Part shown: positions 28,633 to 38,804 of the stretch, in pieces
How the letters are laid out: each line of letters starts with the position of its first letter
Position numbering within the stretch: the stretch's first letter is position 1
Assembly: GCA_003667245.1 (NCBI GenBank)
Contig: RCNN01000053.1
Coordinates: 1 to 64,000 of the forward strand
Direction: 5' to 3'
Origin: Heterostelium multicystogenum
Taxonomy: Eukaryota > Evosea > Eumycetozoa > Acytosteliales > Acytosteliaceae
Length of the DNA stretch: 64,000 bases
Made by a program: the position numbers and the translations under genes
Notes under the pieces: generated by a model
What the model was told of the DNA's origin: nothing
The model's input: the letters and a program-made list of their open reading frames with translations, nothing else
Database searches by the model: none

Positions 28633-28646
28633 CTTGTATGTACAAG
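28633..28646. promoter_or_regulatory. HutC operator of hutU
   Basis: CTTGTATGTACAAG is a nearly perfect 14-base palindrome starting four bases after the -12 element, so bound HutC would cover the transcription start. Confidence 0.8.
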
Positions 28647-28726
28647 TAAAGATGTGTGCGTAAGAGTCCATGAACATCCTCTTCGCACCCATCAATGTTC
28701 GCGCATTGATCGTTGAGGATTTTTTT

Positions 28727-30397
28727 GTGACCAAGCCTACCCAATACCGTGACGTTGAAATCCGTGCCGCACGCGGCAACACGCTGACCGCCAAAAGCTG
28801 GCTGACTGAAGCGCCGCTGCGCATGTTGATGAACAACCTCGACCCGCAGGTTGCCGAAAATCCGAAAGAACTGGTGGTGTACGGTGGCATCGGCCGTGCG
28901 GCACGTAACTGGGAATGCTACGACAAGATCGTCGAAAGCCTGACCAACCTCAACGACGACGAAACCCTGCTGGTGCAATCCGGCAAACCCGTCGGCGTGT
29001 TCAAGACCCACAGCAACGCCCCGCGCGTGCTGATCGCCAACTCCAACCTGGTACCGCACTGGGCGAGCTGGGAGCATTTCAACGAACTGGATGCCAAGGG
29101 CCTGGCCATGTACGGCCAGATGACCGCCGGCAGCTGGATCTACATCGGCAGCCAGGGCATCGTGCAGGGCACCTACGAAACCTTCGTCGAAGCCGGTCGC
29201 CAGCACTACAACGATGACCTCAAGGGCCGTTGGGTCCTGACCGCCGGCCTCGGTGGCATGGGCGGCGCCCAGCCACTGGCCGCGACCCTGGCCGGTGCAT
29301 GCTCGCTGAACATCGAATGCCAGCAGGTCAGCATCGACTTCCGCCTGAGCAGCCGCTACGTCGACGAACAAGCCACCGACCTCGACGACGCCCTGGCGCG
29401 CATCGACAAATACACCAAGGCCGGCCAGGCGATCTCCATCGCGTTGCTGGGCAACGCCGCTGAAATCCTTCCGGAACTGGTCAAGCGCGGCGTGCGCCCG
29501 GACATGGTCACCGACCAGACCAGCGCCCACGACCCGCTCAACGGCTACCTGCCCGCCGGCTGGACCTGGGACGAATACCGCGCCCGCGCCAAGACCGAAC
29601 CGGCCGAAGTGATCAAGGCCGCCAAGCAGTCGATGGCCGTGCACGTCAAGGCCATGCTCGAGTTCCAGAAACAAGGCATCCCGACGTTCGACTACGGCAA
29701 CAACATCCGTCAGATGGCGCAAGAAGTGGGCGTGGAAAACGCCTTCGACTTCCCGGGTTTCGTCCCGGCCTACATCCGTCCGCTGTTCTGCCGTGGCATC
29801 GGCCCGTTCCGTTGGGCTGCGCTGTCGGGCGACCCGCAAGACATCTACAAGACCGACGCCAAAGTCAAAGAGCTGATCCCGGACGACGCGCACCTGCACA
29901 ACTGGCTGGACATGGCCCGCGAGCGCATCAGCTTCCAGGGCCTGCCGGCGCGTATCTGCTGGGTTGGCCTGGGCCAGCGCGCCAAGCTCGGCCTGGCATT
30001 CAACGAAATGGTACGCAGCGGCGAGCTGTCGGCACCCATCGTGATCGGCCGCGACCACCTGGACTCCGGCTCGGTGGCCAGCCCCAACCGTGAAACCGAA
30101 TCGATGCAGGACGGTTCCGACGCCGTGTCCGACTGGCCACTGCTCAACGCCCTGCTCAACACCGCCAGCGGCGCGACCTGGGTTTCGTTGCACCACGGCG
30201 GCGGCGTCGGCATGGGCTTCTCCCAGCACTCGGGCATGGTGATTGTCTGCGACGGTACCGACGAAGCCGCCGAGCGTATCGCTCGCGTGCTGCACAACGA
30301 CCCGGCGACCGGCGTGATGCGTCATGCGGATGCGGGCTACCAGATCGCTATCGATTGCGCCAAAGAGCAGGGCCTCAATCTCCCGATGATCAAATAA
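28727..30397 (+). CDS. hutU: Urocanate hydratase
   Basis: About 556 residues; adds water to urocanate to give imidazolone propionate, with tightly bound NAD as electrophile. Signature blocks are [32 protein letters not shown] (NAD site), and the catalytic Cys region [38 protein letters not shown] closes the protein. GTG 28727 with GAGGAT six bases before it is the likely start; an upstream in-frame ATG (28670) would add 19 unconserved residues. The frame is intact. It heads the structural hut operon behind the sigma-54 promoter and operator. Confidence 0.97.
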   Translation: MTKPTQYRDVEIRAARGNTLTAKSWLTEAPLRMLMNNLDPQVAENPKELVVYGGIGRAARNWECYDKIVESLTNLNDDETLLVQSGKPVGVFKTHSNAPRVLIANSNLVPHWASWEHFNELDAKGLAMYGQMTAGSWIYIGSQGIVQGTYETFVEAGRQHYNDDLKGRWVLTAGLGGMGGAQPLAATLAGACSLNIECQQVSIDFRLSSRYVDEQATDLDDALARIDKYTKAGQAISIALLGNAAEILPELVKRGVRPDMVTDQTSAHDPLNGYLPAGWTWDEYRARAKTEPAEVIKAAKQSMAVHVKAMLEFQKQGIPTFDYGNNIRQMAQEVGVENAFDFPGFVPAYIRPLFCRGIGPFRWAALSGDPQDIYKTDAKVKELIPDDAHLHNWLDMARERISFQGLPARICWVGLGQRAKLGLAFNEMVRSGELSAPIVIGRDHLDSGSVASPNRETESMQDGSDAVSDWPLLNALLNTASGATWVSLHHGGGVGMGFSQHSGMVIVCDGTDEAAERIARVLHNDPATGVMRHADAGYQIAIDCAKEQGLNLPMIK

Positions 30398-30399
30398 CT

Positions 30400-30492
30400 A
30401 ATGTGGGAGCGGGCTTGCTCGCGAATGCGGTGTATCAGTCACTGAAGTCGTTAGCTGACCCATCGCTTTCGCGAGCAAGCCCGCTCCCACAT
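30400..30492. repeat. REP doublet (REPIN) between hutU and the permease gene
   Basis: Same arms as the copy after secB, two bases past the hutU stop codon and inside the presumed operon. Confidence 0.93.
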
Positions 30493-30540
30493 GTGATCTG
30501 CGTTTCACCCAAAAAACAATCCATCAGAGGTTGAACATAA

Positions 30541-31983
30541 ATGGCAGTAAAAGACGCTCGTGCAAGCACCACCCCGTTGATCGAAAGGCGTTCGATCGAC
30601 TACATCCCGGAAGCGGAAAGACACGGCCGTCTATTGAGTCAGTTCACCCTGTGGTTGGGTGCCAACCTGCAAATCACTGCGATCGTCACCGGGGCCCTGG
30701 CCGTGGTGCTGGGCGGTGATGTGTTCTGGTCGTTGATCGGTCTGTTGATCGGTCAACTGCTGGGCGGTGGCGTCATGGCCCTGCATGCGGCGCAAGGCCC
30801 GCAACTGGGCTTTGCCGCAGATGATCTCCAGCCGCGTGCAGTTCGGCGTGTATGGCGCGGTGATTCCCCTGGTGCTGGTGTGCCTGATGTACATCGGTTT
30901 TTCTGCCAGCGGCTCATTGCTGGCGGGGCAGGCGGTGGCGCAGTTGCTTCACGTTGAAGACTGGGTCGGCATCGTATTGTTCGCGGGGCTGATCATGGTG
31001 TTTTACGATCTTCGGCTACCGGGTGATCCACGGCATCGGTCGCATCGCCAGCGTGCTGGGGGTGGTTGCCTTCGTGTACCTGTTCTACAGGCTGCTGGCC
31101 GGTAACGACATCGGTGCGTTGCTGGGCAACAAGCATTTTTCCCTCAGCAGTTTCCTGCTGGCGATTTCCCTCTCGGCGTCCTGGCAGATTGCGTTCGGCC
31201 CGTATGTGGCGGACTACTCGCGCTACTTGCCGCGCAGCACGCAGGCCTCGAAAACCTTCTGGGCCGTGGGCCTCGGTTCGGTGATCGGCGCGCAGGCTTC
31301 GATGGTGTTCGGTGTGTTTGCGGCAGCCCTGGCAGGCTCGCAATTCGCTCACCACGAAGTGTCGTTTATCGTCGGCCTGGGCGGCACCGGGATCGTCGCG
31401 GCGCTGCTGTATTTCAGCATCGCCTTCGGCAAGGTCACCGTCACCACCCTCAACGCCTACGGCAGCTTCATGTCGATCGCGACAATCATCAGTGGTTTCC
31501 GTGGCAGCCGGCATATCGGCAGTGGCACGCGGCTGTTGTACATCTTCGTGATGGTGTCGATTGCCGCCGCGCTGGCGTTGCTGGGCAAGGACTCGTTCCT
31601 CAAGGATTTCTCCGCGTTCATCCTGTTCCTGCTGGCGTTTTTCACGCCCTGGAGTGCGATCAACCTGGTGGACTTCTACTGCATCACCAAAGAGCGCTAT
31701 GACATCCCGGCCCTGTCCAACCCCAACGGTCGCTACGGTCGCTGGAACCTGATGGGCATCAGCATCTACGTGTTCGGCGTGCTGATTCAGATGCCGTTCA
31801 TCTCGACGCATTTCTACACCGGCCCACTGGTCGCGAGCCTGGGCGACACCGATATCTCGTGGATCATCGGGCTGGTGGTGCCGGCGGCGTTGTACTACTG
31901 GGCTGCGAAAAATGGCACAGCCCCGATTCCTGAGCGCCTCGTGCTGCCCCGATGTGCAGGGCGCCGCTGCTCAACCTGCTTAA
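30541..31983 (+). CDS. NCS1/CodB-type permease, probable urocanate transporter (three frameshifts as read)
   Basis: About 480 residues, 12 membrane segments, purine-cytosine permease family. Recognisable are the N-terminal SIDYIPEAERHGRLLSQFTLW, the helix GALAVVLGGDVFWSLIGLLIGQ, and FGPYVADYSRYLPRST. FFTPWSAINLVDFYC precedes the last helices. In P. fluorescens the CodB-like gene after hutU was linked to urocanate uptake and named hutTu, which fits here by position. Single-base insertions at 30811-30813, 31001-31004 and 31947-31950 break the frame; with the last corrected, the protein ends at TAA 31981 with a short tail after RLVLP. Confidence 0.85.
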
Positions 31984-32189
31984 ACAGAACCCGGTACGCA
32001 TGACAAAACAGCGAATTGAAACAGCAAAACTGGCGAAAACTTTCCTCAAGGGACATCCTGAACTCTGGCACGCATGGTGAGCGACAACGCAGCCAAGAAA
32101 ATCGACGCGGCCTTGTAGGTTGAGCGTTTCCGGTTGCCGCCACAGGCAACCGGGCGCCCGGCCACAATCCACTGGATCGAGAGCACACT
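31984..32189 (+). other. Gap where hutX would be expected, with possible remnant of its 3' end
   Basis: In other pseudomonads a substrate-binding protein gene (hutX) stands next to hutW. Here only 206 bases separate the permease and hutW. One frame ends ...ARMVSDNAAKKIDAAL with TAG at 32116-32118, followed by a perfect hairpin at 32131-32152, the usual arrangement after a binding-protein gene. I infer a deletion of most of hutX. The remnant is too short to prove it. Confidence 0.35.
32131..32152 (+). terminator. Intercistronic hairpin before hutW
   Basis: CGGTTGCC pairs with GGCAACCG around GCCACA, without a T-run. Such hairpins often stabilise the 3' end of a binding-protein message ahead of ABC permease genes. 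Confidence 0.6.
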
Positions 32190-33046
32190 ATGTTTCCTGA
32201 GAGTTTTACGTTTTCCATCGCCGACTGGGTCAACAGTTGGGTCGATGCGCTGGTGACCAACTACGGCGATGTGTTCCGGCACATCTCCGATACGTTGCTG
32301 TGGGCCATCGTTAACCTGGAAGGTTTGCTGCGCGCAGCGCCCTGGTGGTTGATGTTGCTGATTGTCGGCGGTATTGCCTGGCATGCCACTCGCAAGTGGT
32401 TCACCACCGTCGTGATCGTCGGCCTGCTGTTTCTGGTGGGCGCGGTCGGGCTGTGGGACAAGCTGATGCAAACCCTGGCGCTGATGATGGTGGCCACGGT
32501 GATCTCGGTGCTGATCGGCATTCCCCTGGGGATTCTGTCGGCCCGCAGCAACCGCCTGCGTTCGGTGCTGATGCCCGCTGCTGGACATCATGCAGACCAT
32601 GCCCAGCTTCGTGTACCTGATCCCGGTGTTGATGCTGTTTCGGCCTGGGCAAGGTCCCGGCGATTTTCGCCACGGTGATCTACGCCGCACCGCCGCTGAT
32701 TCGTCTCACCGACCTGGGCATTCGCCAGGTGGACGGTGAAGTCATGGAAGCGATCAACGCCTTCGGTGCCAACCGCTGGCAGCAACTGTTCGGCGTGCAA
32801 ACTGCCGCTGGCCCTGCCGAGCATCATGGCCGGGATCAAACCAGACCACCATGATGGCCCTGTCGATGGTGGTGATCGCCTCGATGATCGGCGCCCGTGG
32901 CCTGGGTGAAGATGTACTGGTGGGCATCCAGACCCTCAACGTTGGACGCGGCCTTGAAGCCGGTCTGGCGATCGTGATTCTTGCCGTGGTCATCGACCGC
33001 ATTACGCAAGCCTATGGTCGTCCACGGCATGAGGCGAGCAAAATGA
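32190..33046 (+). CDS. hutW: ABC transporter permease HutW, ProW type (five frameshifts as read)
   Basis: About 283 residues, about six membrane helices, permease of a glycine-betaine/proline-type importer assigned to histidine uptake in Pseudomonas hut loci. It starts MFPESFTFSIADWVNSWVDAL and contains the transmembrane coupling signature region GVQ...INAFGANRWQQLF. The end is VIDRITQAYGRPRHEASK. One-base insertions at about 32575, 32639, 32800, 32839 and 33040 break it. The last one makes it run on into hutV; corrected, TGA 33044-33046 overlaps the hutV ATG. Confidence 0.88.
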
Positions 33047-33867
33047 CTACTGTCAGCAAAATTGAAGTCAAAAACGTATTCAAGATTTTCGGCAACCGCT
33101 CCAAGGATGCACTGGCGTTGATTGGCCAGGGCAAGAGCAAGGACGAGGTGCTGGCCGAGACTGGTTGCGTGGTGGGTGTGAACGACCTGTCCCTGAGCGT
33201 CGACACCGGTGAAATCTTCGTGATCATGGGGCTGTCGGGTTCCGGCAAGTCGACCCTGGTGCGTCACTTCAACCGGCTGATCGACCCTACCAGCGGTGCG
33301 ATCCTGGTGGACGGTGAAGACATCCTGCAACTGGACATGGAAGCCTTGCGCCAATTCCGCCGACACAAGATCAGCATGGTGTTCCAGAGCTTTGGCCTGC
33401 TGCCTCACAAGAGTGTGCTGGACAACGTTGCCTACGGCCTGAAAGTGCGTGGCGAAACCAGGCAAGTGTGCGCCGAGCGTGCGCTGCACTGGATCGAAAC
33501 CGTGGCCTCAAGGGCTATGAAAACAAATACCCGCATCAACTTTCCGGCGGCATGCGTCAGCGTGTAGGCCTGGCCCGGGCGCTGGCGGCCGACACCGACA
33601 TCATCCTGATGGACGAGGCGTTCAGTGCGCTCGACCCGCTTATCCGTGCCGAGATGCAAGACCAGTTATTGGAGCTGCAAAAGACCCTGCACAAGACGAT
33701 CGTGTTCATTACCCACGACCTCGATGAGGCGGTGCGCATCGGCAACCGCATTGCGATCCTCAAGGACGGCAAGCTGATCCAGGTCGGCACGCCCCGCGAG
33801 ATTTTGCATTTCACCGGCGGATGAGTACGTGAACCGGTTTGTCCAGCGGCGGGTGGCGGTGGTTTGA
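33043..33867 (+). CDS. hutV: ABC transporter ATP-binding protein HutV, ProV type (two frameshifts as read)
   Basis: About 275 residues, ATPase partner of HutW. Walker [12 protein letters not shown]-loop [10 protein letters not shown], the signature [15 protein letters not shown], and Walker [14 protein letters not shown] are all present, followed by the switch histidine [12 protein letters not shown]. There is no CBS tail, unlike E. coli ProV. A one-base deletion near 33504 and an insertion near 33813 break the frame. It overlaps hutW by four bases. Confidence 0.9.
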
Positions 33868-33896
33868 TCCGATATTTGTGGTGAGTTGGCTGAGGC

Positions 33897-33964
33897 TATC
33901 GCAGGCAAGCCAGCTCCCACATTTGGAATGCGTTTCCCCTGTGGAAGCTGGCTCGCTTGCGATG
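33897..33964. repeat. Divergent REP-like pair after hutV
   Basis: Arms ATCGCAGGCAAGCCAGCTCC and its near complement point outward around a 27-base spacer. It is a different arm type from the secB copy (AGCCAGCTCC in place of AGCCCGCTCC). Confidence 0.75.
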
Positions 33965-34013
33965 AGGCCAGTGAAGCTGCACAACAATTGCGAATTTCAT
34001 GAAGAGGTCAACG

Positions 34014-35541
34014 ATGTCCCAGGCTGAAAAAATCATCATCGCCGACGCCCCGATGCGTTGGCAGGACGTGGTCGCCGTGGCTCGCCACGGTGCGATCCTC
34101 GAACTCTCGGGCCAGGCCTGGGCTCGCATCGACAATGCACAGGCCATCGTCCAGCGCATCGTCACCAGCGGCGAGCGCGCCTACGGCATCAACACCGGCC
34201 TGGGCGCCTTGTGCAACGTGTCGCTCAAGGACGAACAACTGAGCCGGCTGTCGCGCAATACCTTGCTCAGCCATGCCTGCGGCGTCGGTGCGCTACTGAG
34301 TGTGGAGCAAACCCGCGCGATCATTTGCGCGGCGATCATTAACTACAGCCACGGCAAATCCGGCTTGCATCCGCAGGTGGTGCATTCGCTGCTGGGGCTG
34401 CTCAACCATGGCATCACGCCGCAAGTGCCGTCCCAGGGGTCCGTGGGTTACCTGACCCACATGGCGCACATTGGCGTCGCCTTGCTCGGCGTCGGCGACG
34501 TCAGCTATCGGGGCCGTATCGTTCCCGCACACCAGGCGCTGGCTGAAGAAGGTTTGCAGCCGGTAGTGCTTGGCGCCAAGGACGGGCTGTGCCTGGTCAA
34601 CGGCACGCCGTGCATGACCGGCCTCAGCAGCCTGGCCCTGGCCGATGCGCACCGCCTGCTGCAATGGGCCGACGTGATCGGTGCCATGAGCTTCGAAGGC
34701 CAGCGCGGCCAGATCGACGCCTTCGACGAAAGAAATCATCATCGCGCTCAAGCCGCACCCGGGCATGCAGCAAGTGGGCATCAACCTGCGCGCGTTGCTG
34801 GACGGCAGCGAAGTGATCGCCAGCAGCAAAGGCATTCGTACCCAGGACGCCCTGAGCATCCGTTCGATTCCCCAGGTGCACGGCGCGGCCCGCGACCAAC
34901 TGGAACACGCCACCCGGCAGATCGAAACCGAACTCAACGGTGCCACCGATAACCCGCTGGTGCTCGGCACTCCAGACAACTACCGCGTGGTGTCCCAGGC
35001 CAATCCCCACGGGCAGTCCGTCGCCCTGGCGGCCGACATGCTGGCCATCGCCATGGCTGAAATCGGCTCCATCGCCGAGCGTCGCCTGGACCGTCTGATC
35101 AACCCGCACGTCAGTGGTTTGCCGGCGTTCCTGGTGAGCAACCCCGGGGTCAACTCCGGGATGATGATCGTGCAGTACGTCGCCGCCTCGCTGTGCGGGC
35201 AAAACCGCCAGTTGGCGCAACCGGCGGTGCTCGACAACTTCGTCACCTCGGGCCTGCAGGAAGACCACCTGAGCATGGGCACCAACGCCGCGCTGAAGCT
35301 GTATTCGGTGCTGGAAAACGTCACCCAGATCCTCGCCATCGAGTACTTGCTGGCGGCCCAGGCGTTCGAGTTCCTCCAGGACCAACGCTTCGGCGCCGGC
35401 ACCGATGCCGCCTGGCGTTTGCTGCGCGAACACGTCCCGGCCTACGACCAGGACCGCTGGCTGGCGCCAGACATCGCAGCCACCGCCGCGTTGCTCAAGG
35501 ACGCCGATTTACTGCAACGCACGCTACCGAATTTGCACTGA
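34014..35541 (+). CDS. HutH-family paralogue lacking the MIO cofactor triad (one frameshift as read)
   Basis: About 509 residues of the histidine/phenylalanine ammonia-lyase fold. It keeps AYGINTGLGAL, SHACGVG, the Asn in LVNGTP, QDALSIRSIPQ and TSGLQEDHLSM. Where active lyases have [11 protein letters not shown], it reads GSVGYLTHMAH: the three residues Ala-Ser-Gly that cyclise into the MIO electrophile are exactly missing and the next Asp is Tyr. The Tyr of QDPYSLR is Leu. It therefore should not deaminate histidine by the usual mechanism. The only break, one extra A at 34729-34731, is far from this site. ATG 34014 is preceded by AGAGG. The downstream paralogue is complete, so this one may have another role. 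See findings. Confidence 0.85.
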
Positions 35542-35661
35542 CCTTTTCCCAACAATAACCAGCGTGCCAAGCCGACTGATCCTCTAAAAGAGCACAGCGG
35601 CGGATAACGGAAGCATCCGGAGCGACTGGTAGTTAACAACACTCTCAAAAGGAGCATGAAT

Positions 35662-37197
35662 GTGACTGCGCTAAACCTGATTCCAGGCCAACTGAGCCTT
35701 GCCCAACTGCGGGCCATCTACCAGCAGCCGGTAACCCTCAGTCTGGATGACAGCGCCTCGGCCCAGATCGAAGCCAGTGTCGCCTGTGTGGAGCAGATTC
35801 TCGCCGAGAACCGCACCGCCTACGGCATCAACACCGGTTTCGGCCTGCTGGCCTCGACCCGCATTGCCAGCGAAGACCTGGAAAACCTCCAGCGTTCCCT
35901 GGTGCTGTCCCACGCCGCCGGCGTCGGTGAGCCCATCAGCGATGCGCTGGTACGGCTGGTCATGGTGCTCAAGGTCAACAGCCTGAGCCGGGGCTTTTCC
36001 GGGATTCGCCGGCAGGTCATCGACGCGCTGATCGCCCTGATCAATGCCGAGGTCTACCCGCACATTCCACTGAAAGGTTCGGTGGGCGCCTCCGGTGACC
36101 TGGCACCATTGGCCCACATGTCGCTGGTGCTGCTGGGCGAAGGCAAGGCCCGCTACAAAGGCGAATGGCTGGAAGCTACCGAAGCGCTGAAAGTTGCCGG
36201 CCTGACGCCGCTGACCCTGGCGGCCAAGGAAGGCCTGGCGCTGCTCAACGGCACCCAGGTTTCCACCGCTTATGCATTGCGTGGGCTGTTCGAGGGCGAA
36301 GATCTGTTCGCCGGTGCCCTGGCCTGTGGCGCCCTGACGGTGGAAGCCGTGCTGGGTTCGCGCTCGCCGTTCGACGCACGCATTCACGCTGCCCGGGGCC
36401 AACGCGGCCAGATCGACTCTGCGGCCGCGTATCGCGCCCTGCTGGGTGAAAGCAGCGAAGTGTCGCAATCCCACGAGAACTGCGACAAGGTCCAGGACCC
36501 GTACTCCCTGCGTTGCCAGCCACAAGTCATGGGCGCCTGCCTGACCCAGTTCCGCCAGGCGGCTGAAGTACTGGTGGTGGAAGCCAACGCCGTGTCGGAT
36601 AACCCGCTGGTGTTTGCGGCTGAAGGTGACGTGATTTCCGGTGGCAACTTCCACGCTGAACCGGTGGCCATGGCGGCGGACAACATGGCGCTGGCCATCG
36701 CGGAAATCGGCTCCCTGAGCGAACGTCGCATCTCGTTGATGATGGACAAGCACATGTCGCAACTGCCGCCATTCCTGGTGGGCAATGGCGGTGTGAACTC
36801 CGGCTTCATGATCGCCCAGGTGACGGCGGCGGCATTGGCCAGCGAGAACAAGGCACTGGCGCATCCCCATAGCGTCGACAGCCTGCCGACGTCAGCCAAC
36901 CAGGAAGACCACGTGTCGATGGCCCCGGCGGCGGGCAAGCGCCTGTGGGGAAATGGCCGAGAACACCCGCGGTGTGCTGGCGGTGGAATGGTTGGCGGCT
37001 TGCCAGGGCCTGGACCTGCGCAATGGTTTGAAAACCTCGCCGGCGCTGGAAAAGGCGCGCGGGATCCTGCGCAGCAAAGTCGCGTTTTTATGAGAAGGAC
37101 CGCTTCTTTGCGCCGGACATCAATGCCGCCAGTGAGCTGCTGGCAAACGCGTTGCCTGAACGAGCTGGTGCCGGCGAAGTTGTTGCCGAGCTTGTAA
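35662..37197 (+). CDS. hutH: Histidine ammonia-lyase HutH (three frameshifts near the 3' end)
   Basis: About 511 residues; removes ammonia from histidine to give urocanate, first step of the pathway, in the cytosol. It has the complete MIO motif [46 protein letters not shown] and [22 protein letters not shown] also fits an active enzyme. GTG 35662 has AGGAG at a good distance (8 bases); the ATG six bases earlier is too close. One-base insertions at 36947-36950, 37085-37089 and about 37155 alter the last 80 residues, and the frame is restored at the end, so the true C-terminus is at 37197. Confidence 0.94.
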   Translation: MTALNLIPGQLSLAQLRAIYQQPVTLSLDDSASAQIEASVACVEQILAENRTAYGINTGFGLLASTRIASEDLENLQRSLVLSHAAGVGEPISDALVRLVMVLKVNSLSRGFSGIRRQVIDALIALINAEVYPHIPLKGSVGASGDLAPLAHMSLVLLGEGKARYKGEWLEATEALKVAGLTPLTLAAKEGLALLNGTQVSTAYALRGLFEGEDLFAGALACGALTVEAVLGSRSPFDARIHAARGQRGQIDSAAAYRALLGESSEVSQSHENCDKVQDPYSLRCQPQVMGACLTQFRQAAEVLVVEANAVSDNPLVFAAEGDVISGGNFHAEPVAMAADNMALAIAEIGSLSERRISLMMDKHMSQLPPFLVGNGGVNSGFMIAQVTAAALASENKALAHPHSVDSLPTSANQEDHVSMAPAAGKRLWGNGREHPRCAGGGMVGGLPGPGPAQWFENLAGAGKGARDPAQQSRVFMRRTASLRRTSMPPVSCWQTRCLNELVPAKLLPSL

Positions 37198-37213
37198 GAG
37201 CGACACCGATCCA

Positions 37214-37326
37214 GTGTGGGAGCTGTCGAGCCCCGGCGAGGCTGCGATGGCGCCGGAACAGGCAACACTTTCGTAGCCTGACCCGCCGCTATCGCAGCCT
37301 CGCTGGGGCTCGACAGCTCCCACATT
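37214..37326. repeat. Long inverted repeat between hutH and hutT
   Basis: GTGTGGGAGCTGTCGAGCCC at the left pairs with its complement at the right, and the next 20 bases (GAGGCTGCGAT / ATCGCAGCCTC) continue the stem; total 113 bases. A REP-like element of a third family. Confidence 0.85.
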
Positions 37327-37380
37327 TGATCTTCTACAGATTCGAATTTTCTCAGGATAAAAATAATTAGGGGACGAGAA

Positions 37381-38788
37381 ATGCACTCGGAAAAAGGTTT
37401 AAAACGCGGGCTCTCCGCCCGACATATTCGCTTCATGGCCCTCGGTTCCGCGATCGGTACCGGGCTGTTCTACGGCTCTGCCTCCGCCATCCAGATGGCC
37501 GGCCCGGCCGTGCTCCTGGCCTACCTGATTCGGTGGCGCCGCGGTGTTCATGGTCATGCGCGCCCTCGGCGAAATGGCTGTGCATAACCCGGTGTCCGGC
37601 TCCTTCGGCCAGTACGCCAGTACCTACCTGGGCCCGATGGCCGGCTTTATCCTCGGCTGGACCTACGCCTTTGAAATGATCATCGTCTGCCTCGCCGACG
37701 TCACCGCCTTCGGCATCTACATGGGCTTCTGGTTTCCCGAAGTCGCGCGCTGGGTCTGGGTGCTGGGCATCGTGTTGCTGATCGGCGGCCTGAACCTGTG
37801 CAACGTCAAAGTCTTTGGCGAAATGGAGTTCTGGCTGTCGCTGCTCAAGGTCGGTGCCATTGTCGCAATGATCCTCGGCGGCTTCGGCATCATGCTGTTC
37901 GGTATTCACTCGGCGGGCGAAGCACCCGCTACCGGCCTCAGCAACCTGTGGGCCCACGGTGGCTTCATGCCTAACGGCGTGGGTGGCTTGATCGCGTCCT
38001 TCGCGGTGGTGATGTTTGCGTTTGGCGGCATCGAAATCATCGGCATCACCGCCGGCGAAGCCAAGGACCCGCAGCGGGTGATCCCCAAGGCAATCAACGC
38101 CGTGCCGCTGCGTATCCTGCTGTTCTACGTGCTGACGTTGTTTGTGCTGATGGCGATCTACCCGTGGCCGCAGATCGGCAGCCAGGGCAGCCCGTTCGTG
38201 CAGATCTTCAGCAACCTGGGGATAGGCTCGGCGGCGACCATCCTTAACATTGTGGTGATCTCGGCCGCCGTCTCGGCCATCAACAGCGACATCTTCGGCG
38301 CCGGTCGCATGATGTATGGCCTGGCCCAGCAAGGGCAGGCGCCCAAGGGTTTTGCCCAACTGTCGAGCCAGGGCGTGCCGTGGATGACCGTAGTGGTGAT
38401 GGGCGCCGCGTTGCTCGGCGGTGTGGTGCTCAATTACCTGATCCCGGAAAACGTGTTCCTGGTCATCGCCTCGATTGCGACCTTCGCCACGGTGTGGGTG
38501 TGGCTGATGATCCTGGTCACCCAGGTGGCCATGCGTCGCTCGATGACCAGGGAACAGATTGCCGAGCTGAAATTCCCGGTGCCGTTCTGGCCCTACGCGC
38601 CAGCGGCCGCCATCGTGTTCATGCTGTTCATCTTCGGCGTGCTGGGTTACTTCCCGGACACCCAGGCCGCTCTTATGGTCGGCGCCGTGTGGATCGTCTT
38701 GCTGATCGTCGCCTATCTGCTGTGGGTCAAGCCCGCCGCCGGGCAAACGGCCAAGGTCCACTACGACCCGGCTTTGTCTCATCGATAA
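37381..38788 (+). CDS. hutT: Amino-acid permease HutT, probable histidine transporter (one frameshift as read)
   Basis: About 469 residues, 12 membrane helices, AAT family of the APC superfamily, proton-driven. The opening [21 protein letters not shown] and the helix [19 protein letters not shown] are typical. [23 protein letters not shown] (in two pieces) is the family signature. It lies between hutH and hutI, where other pseudomonads have the histidine-specific hutT (hutTh). One extra base near 37531 breaks the frame before [14 protein letters not shown]. Confidence 0.9.
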
Positions 38789-38804
38789 CCTAATGGAGGC
38801 GTTG

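Larger units (their letters stand above)
28403..28726. other. hutU control region
   Basis: About 320 bases without a gene. It holds an NtrC-like site (28445), a sigma-54 promoter (28613), a HutC operator (28633) and, at 28546-28573, a short GAAGCCTTG/CAAGGCTTC hairpin. Confidence 0.75.

Noticed and set aside
28091..30325. A 744-residue minus-strand open frame opposite hutD and hutU
   Set aside because: It spans two real genes and their control region; an antisense artefact of codon bias.
32066..32085. A sigma-54 promoter before hutW (TGGCACG)
   Set aside because: The -24 half is good but no TTGC follows at the right distance.
32851..33567. A HutW-HutV fusion protein
   Set aside because: The join is caused by one extra A at 33040-33043; without it the normal ATGA overlap of stop and start appears.
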